A DNA stretch of 64,000 nt from Acanthosoma haemorrhoidale (taxonomy: Eukaryota; Arthropoda; Insecta; Hemiptera; Acanthosomatidae): contig OV884012.1 of assembly GCA_930367205.1 (NCBI GenBank), positions 150,179,405 to 150,243,404 of the forward strand. The letters are read 5' to 3'. The translations under genes and the position numbers were made by a program. Below the pieces are notes generated by a model, which did no database searches, had not been told where the DNA came from, and saw only the letters and a list, made by a program, of their open reading frames with translations. Shown one piece after another: positions 22,525 through 34,029 of the stretch (its first letter is position 1; every line of letters begins with the position of its first letter).

Positions 22525-24368
22525 CATCGTCACCCCATCGTCACCCAAAAATCCATAATCATAATCGTTTACCTCAGCATCTCAAAGATCTAATCCTATC
22601 CAAACGCCGCTCCAGAACAGTGGGGCAAAGATCCCGGCATCCTGCCGATCGCCGCTCGTACAATCAGTACTGCCGATTGGTAAAGCGGCGATTGGCATCC
22701 TTCCGTTCCGATTCTTTCAATTCCTACCTCTCCTCTCTGTCTACCAGGGATAACTCCTTGTGGAATGTAACCAAAAAAATCCTAAAGTATCAACCTGTTT
22801 CACATCCGCTCCGTCGTGATGATGGGTCCTGGGCGGCTTCGGATGGGGATAGGTCGGAGGAATTAGCTCTGCATCTGACCCATACTTTCACACCTCACCT
22901 TTCTCATCAAAGCCATACTCACAGCACAACTGTGGAAGATTTCCTCACTTCACCAATTCCTCTCTCTCTTCCACCAAAAGCCGTTAATCCCTCTGAGGTC
23001 AAATACCTTCTGAAAAACTTACCTTACCGAAAACCCCCTGGATATGATCTCCTTACTCCTCAAATTCTCAAACAAATTCCTCCTAAAACCATAATCTTCC
23101 TAACCAATATATATAATTGCATTATCCGAACGACGCACTTTCCACTCCTCTGGAAACATTCCATTATTGTTCTATTCGCCAAACCTGGTAAACCACCCAA
23201 TGACGCCTCATCTTACCGTCCAATTAGCCTACTCCCTATCCTCTCAAAAATATTTGAGAAACTCCTACTAAAACGTCTACTTCCAATTGTTGAATCCAAA
23301 AACCTTTTTCCCACACACCAGTTTGGTTTCCGCCAACGGCATTCCACTTCTCAACAAGGTCTTCGCGTTGTTGATCACATCACCTCAGCCCTTGAAACCA
23401 AACAGTATTGCACTGCTGCCTTTCTTGATATAGCTCAAGCTTTAGACAGGGTTTGGCACGCAGGTTTGCTCTACAAGCTCAAAAGATATTTACCACAGAC
23501 TCTTTTCCTAATCCTACAGTCCTACCTTTCAAACCGCTTCTTCCAAGTCCACTGTGGTTTAGAATACTCTAACTACTATCCCATAAATGCAGGAGTTCCA
23601 CAGGGCAGTGTCCTGGGCCCCATCCTCTATAACCTATACACCGCTGATGTCCCCTCTACTCCCAATACCTTCTTGGCCACATTTGCAGATGATACTGCAG
23701 TCTTGTCATCCCACGCAGACCCCGACATAGCATCCCATAACTTTCAAAAACACCTTGAAGAGATCGAGTATTGGTGCAATCAATGGCGGATCAAAGTTAA
23801 TGAAGCAAAATGCTCCCACATTACCTTCACCCTTTGTCGCAAGACTTGTCCACTAGTTTATTTTAATTCTATTCCTCTCCCTGTATCCGAGACAGTACGG
23901 TACTTAGGCTTCCATCTTGACAAACGACTGACCTGGAGCCCACATACGAGACTAAAAAGACAAGAACTAAACAGACGCTTTGGACAACTGTACAGACTAC
24001 TTCAAAGGAAATCCAATCTCTCAGTAGAAAATAAACTACTAATCTACAAAGTTATACTTAAACCAATCTGGACATACGGAATAGAGCTATGGGGGACAGC
24101 AAAAAAGTCGAACATCAAGCGTATTCAATCCTTTTAATCAAAAGTCCTAAGAACAATAGTAAATGCCCCTTATTACGTCAGCAACAAAACCCTTCATAAC
24201 GATCTTAATATACCTTACATTCTTGAACTCATCCCATCCAAGTTCATCAAATTTCATAGTAAACTATCTAACCTCCCTAATCCCCTAGCACAGTCATTGC
24301 ACTGCACCACTTATCCCTATAATCCTCCTCGGAGACTGAAAAGGCAGTGGCCTCGTGACCTGCTATAA
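22525..24368 (+). pseudogene. LINE-A reverse transcriptase, one nonsense codon
   Basis: The open frame runs through 22482-24137, but the part before about 22525 is flanking DNA. Reverse-transcriptase blocks, numbered from the frame start at 22482: YRPISLLP (245-252), QFGFRQRHST (280-289), FLDIAQALDRVW with the motif A Asp (314-325), GVPQGSVLGP (371-380), catalytic FADD (401-404) and YLGFHLDKRLTW (about 470). These fit the jockey clade. TAA at 24135-24137 replaces the CAA (Gln) seen in the copy at 30.3 kb. The same frame then continues through the usual C-terminus, NPPRRLKRQWPRDLL, to TAA at 24366-24368. The 5' third of the protein and all of the endonuclease are missing. It is apparently a fairly young dead-on-arrival copy. 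Confidence 0.92.
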
Positions 24369-24700
24369 ATACGTGACAGTGGGAGTCCTGGCAATGGCCA
24401 GTATCTCCAATCATGTCCTGAGCGTATGTGGCTCTCACGTCGTCGGCCTTCACTGGCTCTTATCCAGTGACGCGGCTGACAGAGGAGCGTAGGACTTCCC
24501 AAGACTCCGCTTCCTCTTTTGCATGGGAAGGAGGTGACAACCCTGTGGATTTGGGAGGCTTTTGGGCTGTTTGTAAATACTGTGTGAATGAGCAAGTGAA
24601 TGCAAATTGTAAATATGGTATGAATGAGATCATTTATTACAATCACTTATTGCCTCATTAGGCAGGTTGTAATTTTAGCATAATAAAAAAGTTTCAATAT
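22525..24700 (+). mobile_element. LINE-A: 5'-truncated jockey-clade retrotransposon
   Basis: The longest copy of the dominant LINE family here, about 2.2 kb: endonuclease-RT linker, reverse transcriptase, C-terminus and a 3' UTR of about 330 bp ending in ...GTAATTTTAGCATAATAAA. Its left border is placed where similarity to the partial copy at 46.5-47.3 kb begins. No target-site duplication could be seen. It lies in the large acj6 intron, antisense to the gene. Confidence 0.9.
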
Positions 24701-24829
24701 ATAAATAATTCGTGGAAAAACCTTTTTTGAAACCCATAACTTTTGAGAAGTGACAATTTGCAACAAATAACATTAGTGCAATTGAATTGCTACACCACCA
24801 ATATGACTTGATATTGGAAGACGCTGGAG

Positions 24830-25070
24830 CTAATTATCAAATGTGACGTCAGAGGCTGGCCTTTCAATTATTTATGAGGTGACTAAAGGAGGCAGCCTTT
24901 GTCAGTAATGGCACCATCAGTGTGCTCTCAGCCGACCGCGCTCTCTACCCTCAATTAGCCAGCGAGGCCCCAACCACTCTCTCCGCCTGTCTTTTGGCTA
25001 GGCAGGTGCTTCAATCCCCAGCACAACCCTTTAAGGCTGGCAGCTGCAACGGTTATATATGCTCAGACAA
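24830..25070. promoter_or_regulatory. G+C-rich intronic block with a perfect CRE
   Basis: A compact block directly beyond the LINE-A insertion. It has TGACGTCA (24844-24851), TAATTA and CAATTA homeodomain cores, and a CAGGTG E-box near 25001. No coding frame and no similarity to other repeats in the window. Candidate enhancer, by motif clustering only. Confidence 0.3.
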
Positions 25071-26189
25071 GTTTCACAATGTCTAATTAAATACACTTAA
25101 ATCATTTCGAAAAAAAAGAAAATCGACTTACATAAGAGGCATTTGAATTAGAGAAAACATTCACGCCAAAAAGTGAACGAGTATTAATTTTTAGTAGGTT
25201 TTATAGGATTAATAGATTTACCAACCTTATCGAATGCTCACGAGTCAAGATAAGATTATATGAAATTTAATTGTGTATGGTACTAATTGTTTAAGGTTTT
25301 AGAAAAATCCTGAATGCCAAGGTCAACAGCTTAAAGGCTTGCAAACTCTAACACAAGCCTGCCATGAATCCATCCTCCCCTAAACATGGCATGGGTATAA
25401 GCAATACATAGGTTTTAGTGAATTAAATAAAAAGTAATTTGTAGTGGGCAGAAACCACAATTATCTAGCATGAAAACTTTGTGTTATTTTAACAGGATGA
25501 ACAAGAGTGAGTGACCACTGAACACCTAAATTATAATTTTTTTCTACTGACATTTTAACTATAGAAATGTTTTGATATTTTCGAAGTCAAATGAAAGGAC
25601 CTGCTATTCCAGAAACCATACTCTTTGCCAGCTGAAGGGATATTCACCAGTAATTAATAAAATTCCTTTCAATTATAGCAACCCATAGTTCAACATCATT
25701 CATGCTCAGGTAAAATAATCACCTTTTACTATTAATACGATCAATTGTGTGGATGATAATGAATAATTTATTGAGCGAAGCTATAAGGTCACTTTACAAG
25801 ATAAAAAAATGTTTTGTTGAAAAAGTCTTAGAAAATAAGAAAGGATTATGAATGGAAAACGAAACAAATGCCAAATCAAAAGTAGTCAGAGGTAGGTCTA
25901 CCTATGGATTTAAACTATTTATATATTATGTTTTAGTAACAATAATAGCAAATAATAAATATAGCCTACATAAAAAGAGCCAAAAGAGTGCAAGAAACAG
26001 CAGTAGTAAGACAACATTGCTCAAGGTGTGGCTGACAGGAAGACTGCCTATATAATTAGTAATATTAAAGAGAAATCTGGAACCATTACTTTGTCACACA
26101 TGTGACAACACTACACTTGACTAAAAAAAACATTATGACAGGAAGCTTTACAAGACGAAGAGACTTCTATCCGGAATATACTTATGTCT
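25071..26189 (-). other. intron, no recognised feature
   Basis: A+T-rich. A short open frame at 25852-26055 has no recognisable domain and A+T-driven composition. Confidence 0.5.
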
Positions 26190-26915
26190 ATAACAGACTG
26201 TCGGGTCGTCACGAGGGGGGTGCCTAGTTACCCTAGCCCTGGTGACGAAGTTAGGCTATGACCTGGACAATCGTTTCATGACGTTTATCTGACTGCATAT
26301 TTGATAGGCATGTGCCCCGACAATGCACTATGTTCAGGAGAAGGGGTATAGGGTAGGCAGTGTGGGTAGTTTGTGTGGTCTTGGAATGACCACGAATTCA
26401 CACTCGGTATCTGAGGGTAGGTGAAATCCGTCCGTATCCCAATGGCGAGTGTGAACCGGAGAGAGGCAGACTGGATTGCCGTTGAAGACACTACTCGGTA
26501 AATTTGTAGGGCCACGCCAACCGTTTTCCGCGGTGGGAGGTCACTCCCAAGGAGCTGCTAGTTTTAGCGAGGCGAAGGCAGAGAATCCCACTAAGAGAGT
26601 CTGATAAGGCCGGACTAAAGCATAGCGAGGTTAGGAAGAGAGGTCAAGAGGTTTACATAATTGAGAAGGCCAAGTCTCGAACATCAGTGCAGCCGCAAGT
26701 CATCAGTTAGAAAGTCGTCGGGAGAATGATTTACAGGCCGAGATCTGGCCCTACTTATAGTCAGTGGTGGCTCGTCAGGCCAAATCATGTGCCTCGTTGT
26801 TGTAACCAATGAGATCCCAGTATGCAATGGCGCTTTGTTCTGGTCAGCCCCCAGGCCTGGCCTGGGTCACCGTTACCCACCAGGGATAAGGGTCTCCAGC
26901 CCCTAACTAATTAAC
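26190..26915. other. unclassified G+C-rich block, possible solo LTR or regulatory island
   Basis: A 700-bp block of quite different composition from its surroundings. It begins near TGTCGGGTCGTCACGAGG at 26198, and a similar TGTTGGGTCGCTACA occurs at about 27030. No coding frame in it is convincing. The sharp edges and the G+C-rich, stop-rich interior would suit an LTR or an ancient insertion, but I found no duplicated ends. The part at 26800-26915 could equally be a conserved non-coding element. Confidence 0.25.
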
Positions 26916-27289
26916 TTGCAGCTGCGTTTTTTTATTGTTTACAACATTTACAATGACTTATGGTTTGGTAATGTTATTTACATTTTTTTACAATATATAT
27001 ACAATAGAGTATAGGGTGATTTATCTTATGTTGGGTCGCTACACAGACACTTCTCGTAATTAGTGAATTCTAAAAAGAAATTTAATGACCTATAATGGAT
27101 CTAGTGGGTGGATGTGTTATATAAATAAAAAGAACTTTTAGTTAGAAAATAATCTTCAAGTTTCATTGCCAACATTAGGCAATGGATTTTTCATGTGTAC
27201 ATTTTTTGGGGGGTTTTGAATTTTGAACCGACTTGACTGGAACGACTAGCACAGACCTGAGCTTGGACGGAGCGCTAAGATAGAAGACG

Positions 27290-27560
27290 ATAAGGTATGA
27301 GCACTGCGCGTTAGCAAGAGCTGCCTGCTATATCCATTATTAAGGGAGGCTGGGCGATAACAATTAGCCCCTAAGTACCCGCCGCATAGTGATTAAGGAA
27401 AAGTGTTGCTGCAGTAACGGTATTAACGGGCCGGCTCTTGAGTGGCTGTGCCGCTCGGCGACAGATAGTGCCACGGGGCAGCAGTTGCTAATTAACGCGA
27501 CTTAACTGTCTCCGCCCCGTGCGCAGTTATTGTGAGGGCGGGCTGAATATTTCATGTGGG
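27290..27560. promoter_or_regulatory. G+C-rich intronic block, candidate enhancer
   Basis: A unique block with GCTAATTAACG (homeodomain core) at about 27487, several GCAG/CAGC-rich E-box-like words and a run of G at 27557-27565. No coding potential seen. Function is inferred. Confidence 0.25.
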
Positions 27561-27673
27561 GGGGGGTTAGGAAGCCGAGGTTCCACTCTCAGCCTACACA
27601 AGGCATAAACGTGATCTCTGCGAGGGAACTTACAAACAGTCCCACGGCTTGCCTCCCTCCCTCCCTACAGAGG

Positions 27674-28886
27674 CAAGACAAATATTTACTGCTACTGGTT
27701 CCAGCTCCGGCCTCTTCAGACCTCTATAAATTATATTACAAAGACTATTTATTACTTGGTAAGATGAAGGATATAGGCTGCACTTTAAACGGATGACAAT
27801 AATTTTTATTGAGGTATTGGTCCTATTATTATTTTTAAGTATTGATAATATTAGGTGGAAAGTAATGTGGTTTTTTTTACATTAAAATCAAACAGATAAA
27901 TTTTTAACAAGTTTTTGTTTTTGATTAATGATGTAATCACCGTTGTTATCAGCAACCTCTTGCCTTCTGGTGTGCAAATTGCCCGATCGATCAAAATCAA
28001 TTGGTTTTTGAGCAAAATATCTGGAGATGGCAATTCGGACATCGTCCAAATTTTGAAATTTTTTGCCACTTAGAAAATGTAGCGATCGGATTAAATGGAT
28101 ATCCGATATCGGGCGAGTATGGTGGTTAAGGCAATACCTCCCACCCCGATTCAATAATTTTTTCCAGGGTTCTTGCGGAAAACATAGGCGCAGTGGGGGT
28201 CTTGCATTATCGTGTTGCAGAATAACGCATTTTTTTTGATAATCACTGGGCAATTTTCAGTTAAACATTGATTTACTCGATCCAATTGTTCACTGTAAAG
28301 ATCTGAATTCACAGTTTTTCCAGGTATCTGCGATGAACGACTACGAAAACTCCTCCAAACACACAAAAGCGCCATTTTGGAGTTTAAACCTGGCTTAGCT
28401 GTACTTTGTGCCGATTCATGCGGAGAGAGATTTTCGGATTATCATAGAGGACCCGTTTTTTATCTCCATCCTCCCCCACCATACTCGCCCGATATTACGC
28501 CATCGGGTTTCCAATAATTCCGATCGCTAAAAATTTGAAAATTCTAGAACGGAAAGATTTTTTTTGATTCGGCATTGATAATTTGCACGCTAGATGGCAA
28601 AAGGTTGCTGATAACGAGGGTGATTACATCATTGATTAAAAACAAAAACTTGTTAAAAATTTATGTGTTAGAATTTAATGTAAAAAAAACGACATTACTT
28701 TCCACCTAATATTATCAATACTTAAAAATAATAATAGGACCAATACCTTAATTAAAATTATTGTCATTCGTTTAAAGTGCAACTTACAACCTTCATCTTA
28801 CCAAGTAATAAATAGTCTTTGTAATATAGTTTTTAAAGGTCGGAAGAGGCTGGAGCTGGAACCAGTAGCAGTAAACATTCGTCTTG
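27674..28886. mobile_element. inverted duplication containing a mariner 3' end and its flank
   Basis: Left arm 27674-28130 and right arm 28478-28886 are inverted copies, well over 80% alike. Each has the same mariner end (TTAGGTGGAAAGTAATGT at 27851 and its complement at about 28710) and about 175 bp of the same flanking DNA outside that end. The left arm, on the minus strand, encodes the transposase C-terminus down to ADNNGDYIIN. The right arm encodes the same on the plus strand (HPPPPYSPDIT..., ADNEGDYIID). The single-copy middle encodes, on the minus strand, GKTVNSDLYSEQLDRVNQCL and related catalytic-core sequence. Frameshifts make it inactive. Confidence 0.88.
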
Positions 28887-28940
28887 TTAAAAATTTATTT
28901 TTTGACTTCAATGTAAAAAAAAAACGACATTACTTTCCGG
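28884..28940 (+). mobile_element. extra mariner 3'-end fragment
   Basis: A third copy of the same mariner terminus (CTTGTTAAAAATTTAT ... GACATTACTTTCC) abuts the right arm of the inverted duplication at a shared CTTG. This suggests a microhomology junction. Confidence 0.8.
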
Positions 28941-29557
28941 TGTTCCTATTAATATGCATTAGTACTAAAATAGATGTGAAAAGAAGCAGCATTAACACTT
29001 CACATTCATCAATTATTTGAATTGTATGTACAGAGCATTAACAATAAATAAAGGTGATTGTTAGTACATAATCACGTACTTTGTATGCTTTACACTCTCC
29101 AGCTTAGGACTTAGAAGTTACTCAGTGTATCCTTGGCGTATATATATGATGATTTAGAAAATATGTGTTTCTAGAAAAATTGTTCGTTAACCTTATTTTT
29201 ACATTTACACCTGTTAAATGTTAAATGAACAATCAGTGAATGTGCTATTGATGTAATTATTTAAACGTTTTGGAGAAAGAGGTGCCAGGAGTGTACTCGC
29301 CAACCATGGGAGAGTTAACAGCTTATGGAAGACGATCAATTAACCATCCCCTTTTCAAACATCTTTCTGATATACTGGAATGAGATCTATGTGGGAAGCT
29401 TATCCCAGATATGGGTGGGTTATTGTGATTATGAAATCTTACATAAGCATCAGTATGTTTTCTGTATATGTTCACATATCGTCCAAATTTTCAAATCGTT
29501 GTGAAGCGTCTTGCTGTTTACGTAAGGTGGTACTTGACCAGTTAAAAATTTTATTAG
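28941..29557 (-). other. intron, no recognised feature
   Basis: A+T-rich intron. No exon or repeat recognised. Confidence 0.5.
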
Positions 29558-29785
29558 ATTGTATCTGTCTCATTGGGCAATAAGTAATTGTGATAAATGT
29601 TCTCATTCATACCATATATACAATTTTCATTCGCTCGCTCTTTCATATAGTATTTATAAACTGCACAGAGACCTCCCAAATCTACATGGTTGTCACCTCC
29701 CTCACATGCGAAAGAGGAAGCGGAGTATTAGGAAGCCCCTCACGCTCCTCCGTCAGCCGTGGATCAGAGGAGCAGTTAGATGTAA
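29558..29785 (-). mobile_element. LINE-A 3' UTR fragment
   Basis: Matches the LINE-A 3' UTR in inverted orientation, from the 'cattgggcaataagtaattg' motif through the 'cgctcctccgtcagccg' segment. It lacks the last bases of the element and all coding sequence. Confidence 0.9.
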
Positions 29786-30292
29786 AATTATTGATTGACA
29801 TCTTTCTATCGTTGTGAAATTTTATTTCTGGTCTAAAAAGACTCTTGAAATTCGTATACTAAAACTCTTTTCACTTTGTTTATTTCGCGTAAAAAAAAAA
29901 CACTTTTGTTTTTAATATCGGCGAAGGAACTCAAGAAACCTGTCATAATTAATTGTTCGCCATTTTATTCTCGTTGCATCAATTATTATTTTATCTTTTT
30001 CCAACTAGAATTATATTAAGTCAATCAGGAATTGAAATATGCTTTTTTTAAATATATGTATAAAAAAGAGGTGAAGATGTACTATGGGAAAATGGTCTAG
30101 ATGTCTTAAATGGTTACTAGATAGCAAAATACCACTGCTTATTTATTTGTTAATCTGATAACTACAAATCCCTTTTAAAAAAGAAAATTTTTAGGATTCA
30201 AATTCAAATCATTGAATTATTTAAAAAAAAACAGGTAAACATGTTTAGGACAATATTGCGCGCCATTTCTATTGCTGGCTTAATAAACATTT

Positions 30293-30776
30293 CAAAGTTA
30301 TACTTAAACCAATCTGGACATACGGAATAGAGCTATGGGGGACAGCAAAAAAGTCGAACATCAAGCGTATCCAATACTTTCAATCCAAAGTCCTGAGAAC
30401 AATAGTAAATGCCCCTTATTATGTCAGCAACAAAACCCTTCATAACGACCTTAATATACCCTACATTCTAGAACTCATCCCTTCCAAGTGCATGAAATTC
30501 CATAGTAACCTATCCAACCACCCTAATCCTGTAGCACAGTCATTGCACTGCGCCACTCATCCCTATAATCCTCCTCGGAGACTGAAACGGCAGTGGCCTC
30601 GTGACCTACTATAAACGCGTGACAGTGGGAGTCCTGGCAATGGCCAGTTTCTCCAATCATGTCCTATTGTATGAATGAGCGAGTGAATGATGACTGTAAA
30701 TATGGTATGAATGAGATCATTTATCTGTATTATTATTGCCTTATAAAAGGCAGATTGTAATTATTTCACAATAAAG
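30293..30776 (+). mobile_element. LINE-A copy with 11-bp target-site duplication
   Basis: A 5'-truncated insertion that begins in the RT C-terminus (KVILKPIWTYGIELWG) and includes ...NPPRRLKRQWPRDLL. It continues with a 3' UTR that has an internal deletion and ends ...CACAATAAAG. AATAAACATTT occurs exactly at both borders (30282-30292 and 30777-30787). This copy keeps the Gln codon that is a stop in the 22.5-kb copy. Confidence 0.94.
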
Positions 30777-30787
30777 AATAAACATTT

Positions 30788-31965
30788 GACTTCTCAACGT
30801 TCTCTTCAATGTGTACTTCACCACGGGGTACAAATCAGTAAAAACTTGTTAACACTTGAAAAACTTCTGAGATTTGAATTGAGATATACAATTGGTGTTG
30901 AGGAAATTATCCAGGCGTTGATGACAACTATAGCCGCACATCAGTTATGTATTGCGTGTTGATATACATTTTCCCCTTAGCGAACAGTTGTATCCACTGC
31001 GTCAGTGCGGACACCAGGATGTTTGTTAACGTTACCAAACAGTACTGCCATTATTTACTTAAAAATATATAACTCCTTTTCACTTTTGTAAATAATTTTA
31101 TTCAGAATAAAAAAAATACTTTAATTGTTTATTTCTAGAACTAGGTACCTGTACAAATAAATAAATTGTAACCGTTTATTCAATTTAACGTCCTTCATTC
31201 TTTGAGCATTACTTTATCAAGTTACTCTAAGTGTCATTCATATATACAATTACAAAAAAAACAACACTAATTGTGTATATAATATCCCCATCCCTATTTT
31301 ATCATCTCAACACAAATAGTTTTAAAATGTAGCAGGGAAAGAAACAATATTAAACATTCATTGGACGAACATTTCTGCGAGCTAACGTGACATCTGATAT
31401 GAACCTACATTACCCAACATGCAAACAGGGACATGGGAGTACCAATTACAATCTAGGTTGAACGGTACAGTTTATAAGGAATTACATATTTTTTTATTTA
31501 GTTAATAGCTGCAGTTTTAAACTAAAATCTTTTTTTTCATGTTTAAACAGGCTAAAAAAATCTAACGTGCTTTGTTTTTTTTGATCCCCAAGCCAACGGA
31601 TTATAATTACAAGTGAACATAGCCCTTCTCCTGTCAAAAGCTATTAGAAAAATTGGCCTCAAATTTAGTACCTCTCTGACTTGAGACAACATCTTAATAA
31701 AATTGTTTATAACAAAATATTATTCGCTCATAATTTACTCGAATACGAAGATTTTCTGACTGACTTTGATTCGTTTACAAACTTCGGTGCAGCCCGCACA
31801 CATAGAACAAGCCTTATTGAATCCTCCAGACCAGCAAACATCAAAAACACTACAGAACCATCCAGCGCACATTGGCCCTGGATAGGAAAAAAATCCAAAA
31901 TTTAAATTTAAATTTGTGAGGCAATTTTTCTGCTATCTTATTTTCCAAATAGCTCAAAACTACTT
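30788..31965 (-). other. intron, no recognised feature
   Basis: A+T-rich. A 74-codon frame at 31681-31905 has no recognisable domain. Confidence 0.5.
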
Positions 31966-32036
31966 TTTTATTTGTGCGAGATTGGGTTCCTGATCTATGA
32001 GCAGGCGCTGTTCCTACTAAACCACCCCTGCGAGAA
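31966..32036 (-). repeat. tRNA-like sequence, likely SINE head or tRNA pseudogene
   Basis: On the minus strand it reads GCAGGGGTGGTTTAGTAGGA, followed by a CCTG-loop-CAGG anticodon-type arm (loop CTCATAGAT). The A-box word TGGTTTAGTAGG matches the pol III consensus at 11 of 12 positions. The T arm is truncated (AACCCAATCTCGC) and is followed by an A-rich stretch. It cannot fold into a full cloverleaf, so it is not a working tRNA. Confidence 0.55.
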
Positions 32037-32462
32037 TCGTCAATTTCTAATCTCTAATTTAATATAGAATAACTAGTGAACAAAACGTACATCAAAGCGA
32101 TAATATTTTGATCAGTGGCTACGGTTTAGTTTTTTCAAAGTTATCGATAGTAGCTTTATTTTTACAGGCTTGTATTATTATTACTGCTGTGTGATAGCAG
32201 ACCACAACTAGTTATTATTAATAATATCTTTTCCCTTTCATCTAAAACTTTTTTTTGGTATCTTCGGAGTCATTTATGTCAATTGAAATAATTAATGAAC
32301 ATATAATAATACAATTTTGCCTCTTACGTAGTCAATTTTCCTATTTTTGTTTTTATTAATTAATCCATAATATGAAATCACAACCAGTTAATGTTATTAT
32401 TAACCATATTACTTTTATCATGTTAATTTTTGCATTAACCAGGGTTGACATGACAGACTGAG

Positions 32463-32544
32463 GTCGAAGGATATCCAGTGATACTTGTACAGTGATACAT
32501 CATTTAGGATAGGCTGCTTATCTTAGCAGATGTCTATTAGGATT
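32463..32544 (+). repeat. dispersed repeat D, module A (copy 1)
   Basis: Shares GGATATCCAGTgATAC and CATTTAGGATAGGCTGcTTA with 36297-36362. In that second copy the module is followed almost directly by module B. Here about 900 bp intervene. Confidence 0.7.
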
Positions 32545-33093
32545 CTATTAGGAGTCGCCATTCTATTAGTATTTGTGTTCGCATGTTGCAAGTATAATGT
32601 CCTCAGGGTGAGTGGGGTTTCTGAGAGCATGGGGTGTTAAAATATGTGTAAATTATAATATTGTTGTGATATTTGATATTGTAAAATTTATCTATCAAGA
32701 ATTTGAAATTTTGAAATAAAAAGGGCGTTAATCGACCCGTGTATCAAGAAGGCGATAAAAACAAAAGAAGGAGGTTATGAACGACAAGAGAGCGGGAGCG
32801 TTAGCGTCGTTCTGTTGGGTCAGCCCGTTGTCATATGAACATAGTGTGTGTTGAACAACTTAAAAATTCTTTTAGTTAATGATGATTGGACTTGTAGGAG
32901 AACGGAAGAGAAGTTTTATGAAAAGCAGTAGGAATGAGGTGATATAATTGGATTTTGCAGACCAAGTTAAAGAAGGACAAAGAAAATAGTTAAACCATAA
33001 AAAGAAAACGACTTGAAAATTACTAAATCAGTAATAACATTAAGGAAAATAATAAATTTGTAAATAATATTGTAATGTATCAAAGACGTACTT
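32545..33093 (-). other. sequence separating modules A and B of repeat D
   Basis: Starts with three TCTATTAG units. Otherwise A+T-rich, with no exon or known element. Confidence 0.4.
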
Positions 33094-33107
33094 ATAAAAT
33101 TAATTTA

Positions 33108-33321
33108 TAGCAGGTCACGAGGCCACTGCCGTTTCGGTCTCCGAGGAGGATTATAGTGATGAGTGACGCAGTGCAATGACTGTACTACAGGATTAGGGTT
33201 GTTGGAAAGGCTACTGTGCAATTTCATAAACTTAGAAGGGATGAGTTCTAGAATGTAGGGTATATTAAGGTCGTTATGAAGGGTTTTGTTGCTGAAAATT
33301 AAAATAAGATAAAATAAGAAA
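33108..33321 (-). mobile_element. LINE-A internal fragment between 14-bp direct repeats
   Basis: The minus-strand RT C-terminus, from the CAGCAACAAAACCC region to the stop codon context CTGCTATAA, without the 3' UTR. ATAAAATTAATTTA is found exactly at 33094-33107 and at 33322-33335. An A-rich stretch (33297-33321) lies between the fragment and the right-hand repeat. Confidence 0.75.
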
Positions 33322-33452
33322 ATAAAATTAATTTAAGAAAATTTTTGTAATATGTAAATTTCCTTTTGCCAGAGTTATTCCTTTATTAACAGAACCTAAA
33401 ACCTCAGATAAAAAATTTAAAATTTAAGCGAATAGATTAAAAAAAACCTAAC

Positions 33453-33778
33453 AATATACATCTTAGTAAATGTATTAGCCGATTAGAATTAGCATCTTAA
33501 CATATATATAGTCCAGCTTATTTTCAGTCGTCGTGTAGTTTAATTAATTTGTAATAAGAAACCCTTTCTGGGAATTAAATTTCTCAAATATATAATAGTT
33601 AACGATTCACTGAATTTTGTTCAAAACGTTTCCCTTTTTACTTAAACCGATCACTGCAAACTCCCTCTTTCAATTAATAAAAAAAACTTAAATCTTGAAT
33701 ATATAAAAAAAATACATTAAATACGATATTAGGGTATTATGGGTTCAAAAATCCATTTTATATATATATATATATTTG
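33453..33778 (+). repeat. dispersed repeat D, module B (copy 1)
   Basis: Highly similar to 36371-36626. Shared words include TAGCCGATTAGAATTAGCAT and CAGTCGTCGTGTAGTTTAAT, ending AATCCATTTT-TATATATAT. It has an extra A+T-rich insert of about 60 bp (about 33655-33715) absent from copy 2. Non-coding, class unknown. Confidence 0.88.
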
Positions 33779-34029
33779 AAATTCATTTTCGATTACCCTC
33801 TATGATATGTCTTGAATCATAGGATAGCGACAATTCTGAGCTTTAAATGTCAAATAGCTCCTGAGATAAGCAAAAAACATGAAAACGATGGCTCCATACC
33901 CGTTGGCCAGAAGAGCCTCAGGGCTAAATACATATAAAAAAACTGGTCTACGATTTTTCCTTCAATACGTTTTTGTTACGAAGAGAAGATTCTTTCATAG
34001 TAATGTAACGTTGTGGGACTTAATTTTCT

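Noticed and set aside
27554..27796. 80-codon plus-strand frame
   Set aside because: It crosses from a G+C-rich block into the arm of the mariner inverted duplication and has no family motif.
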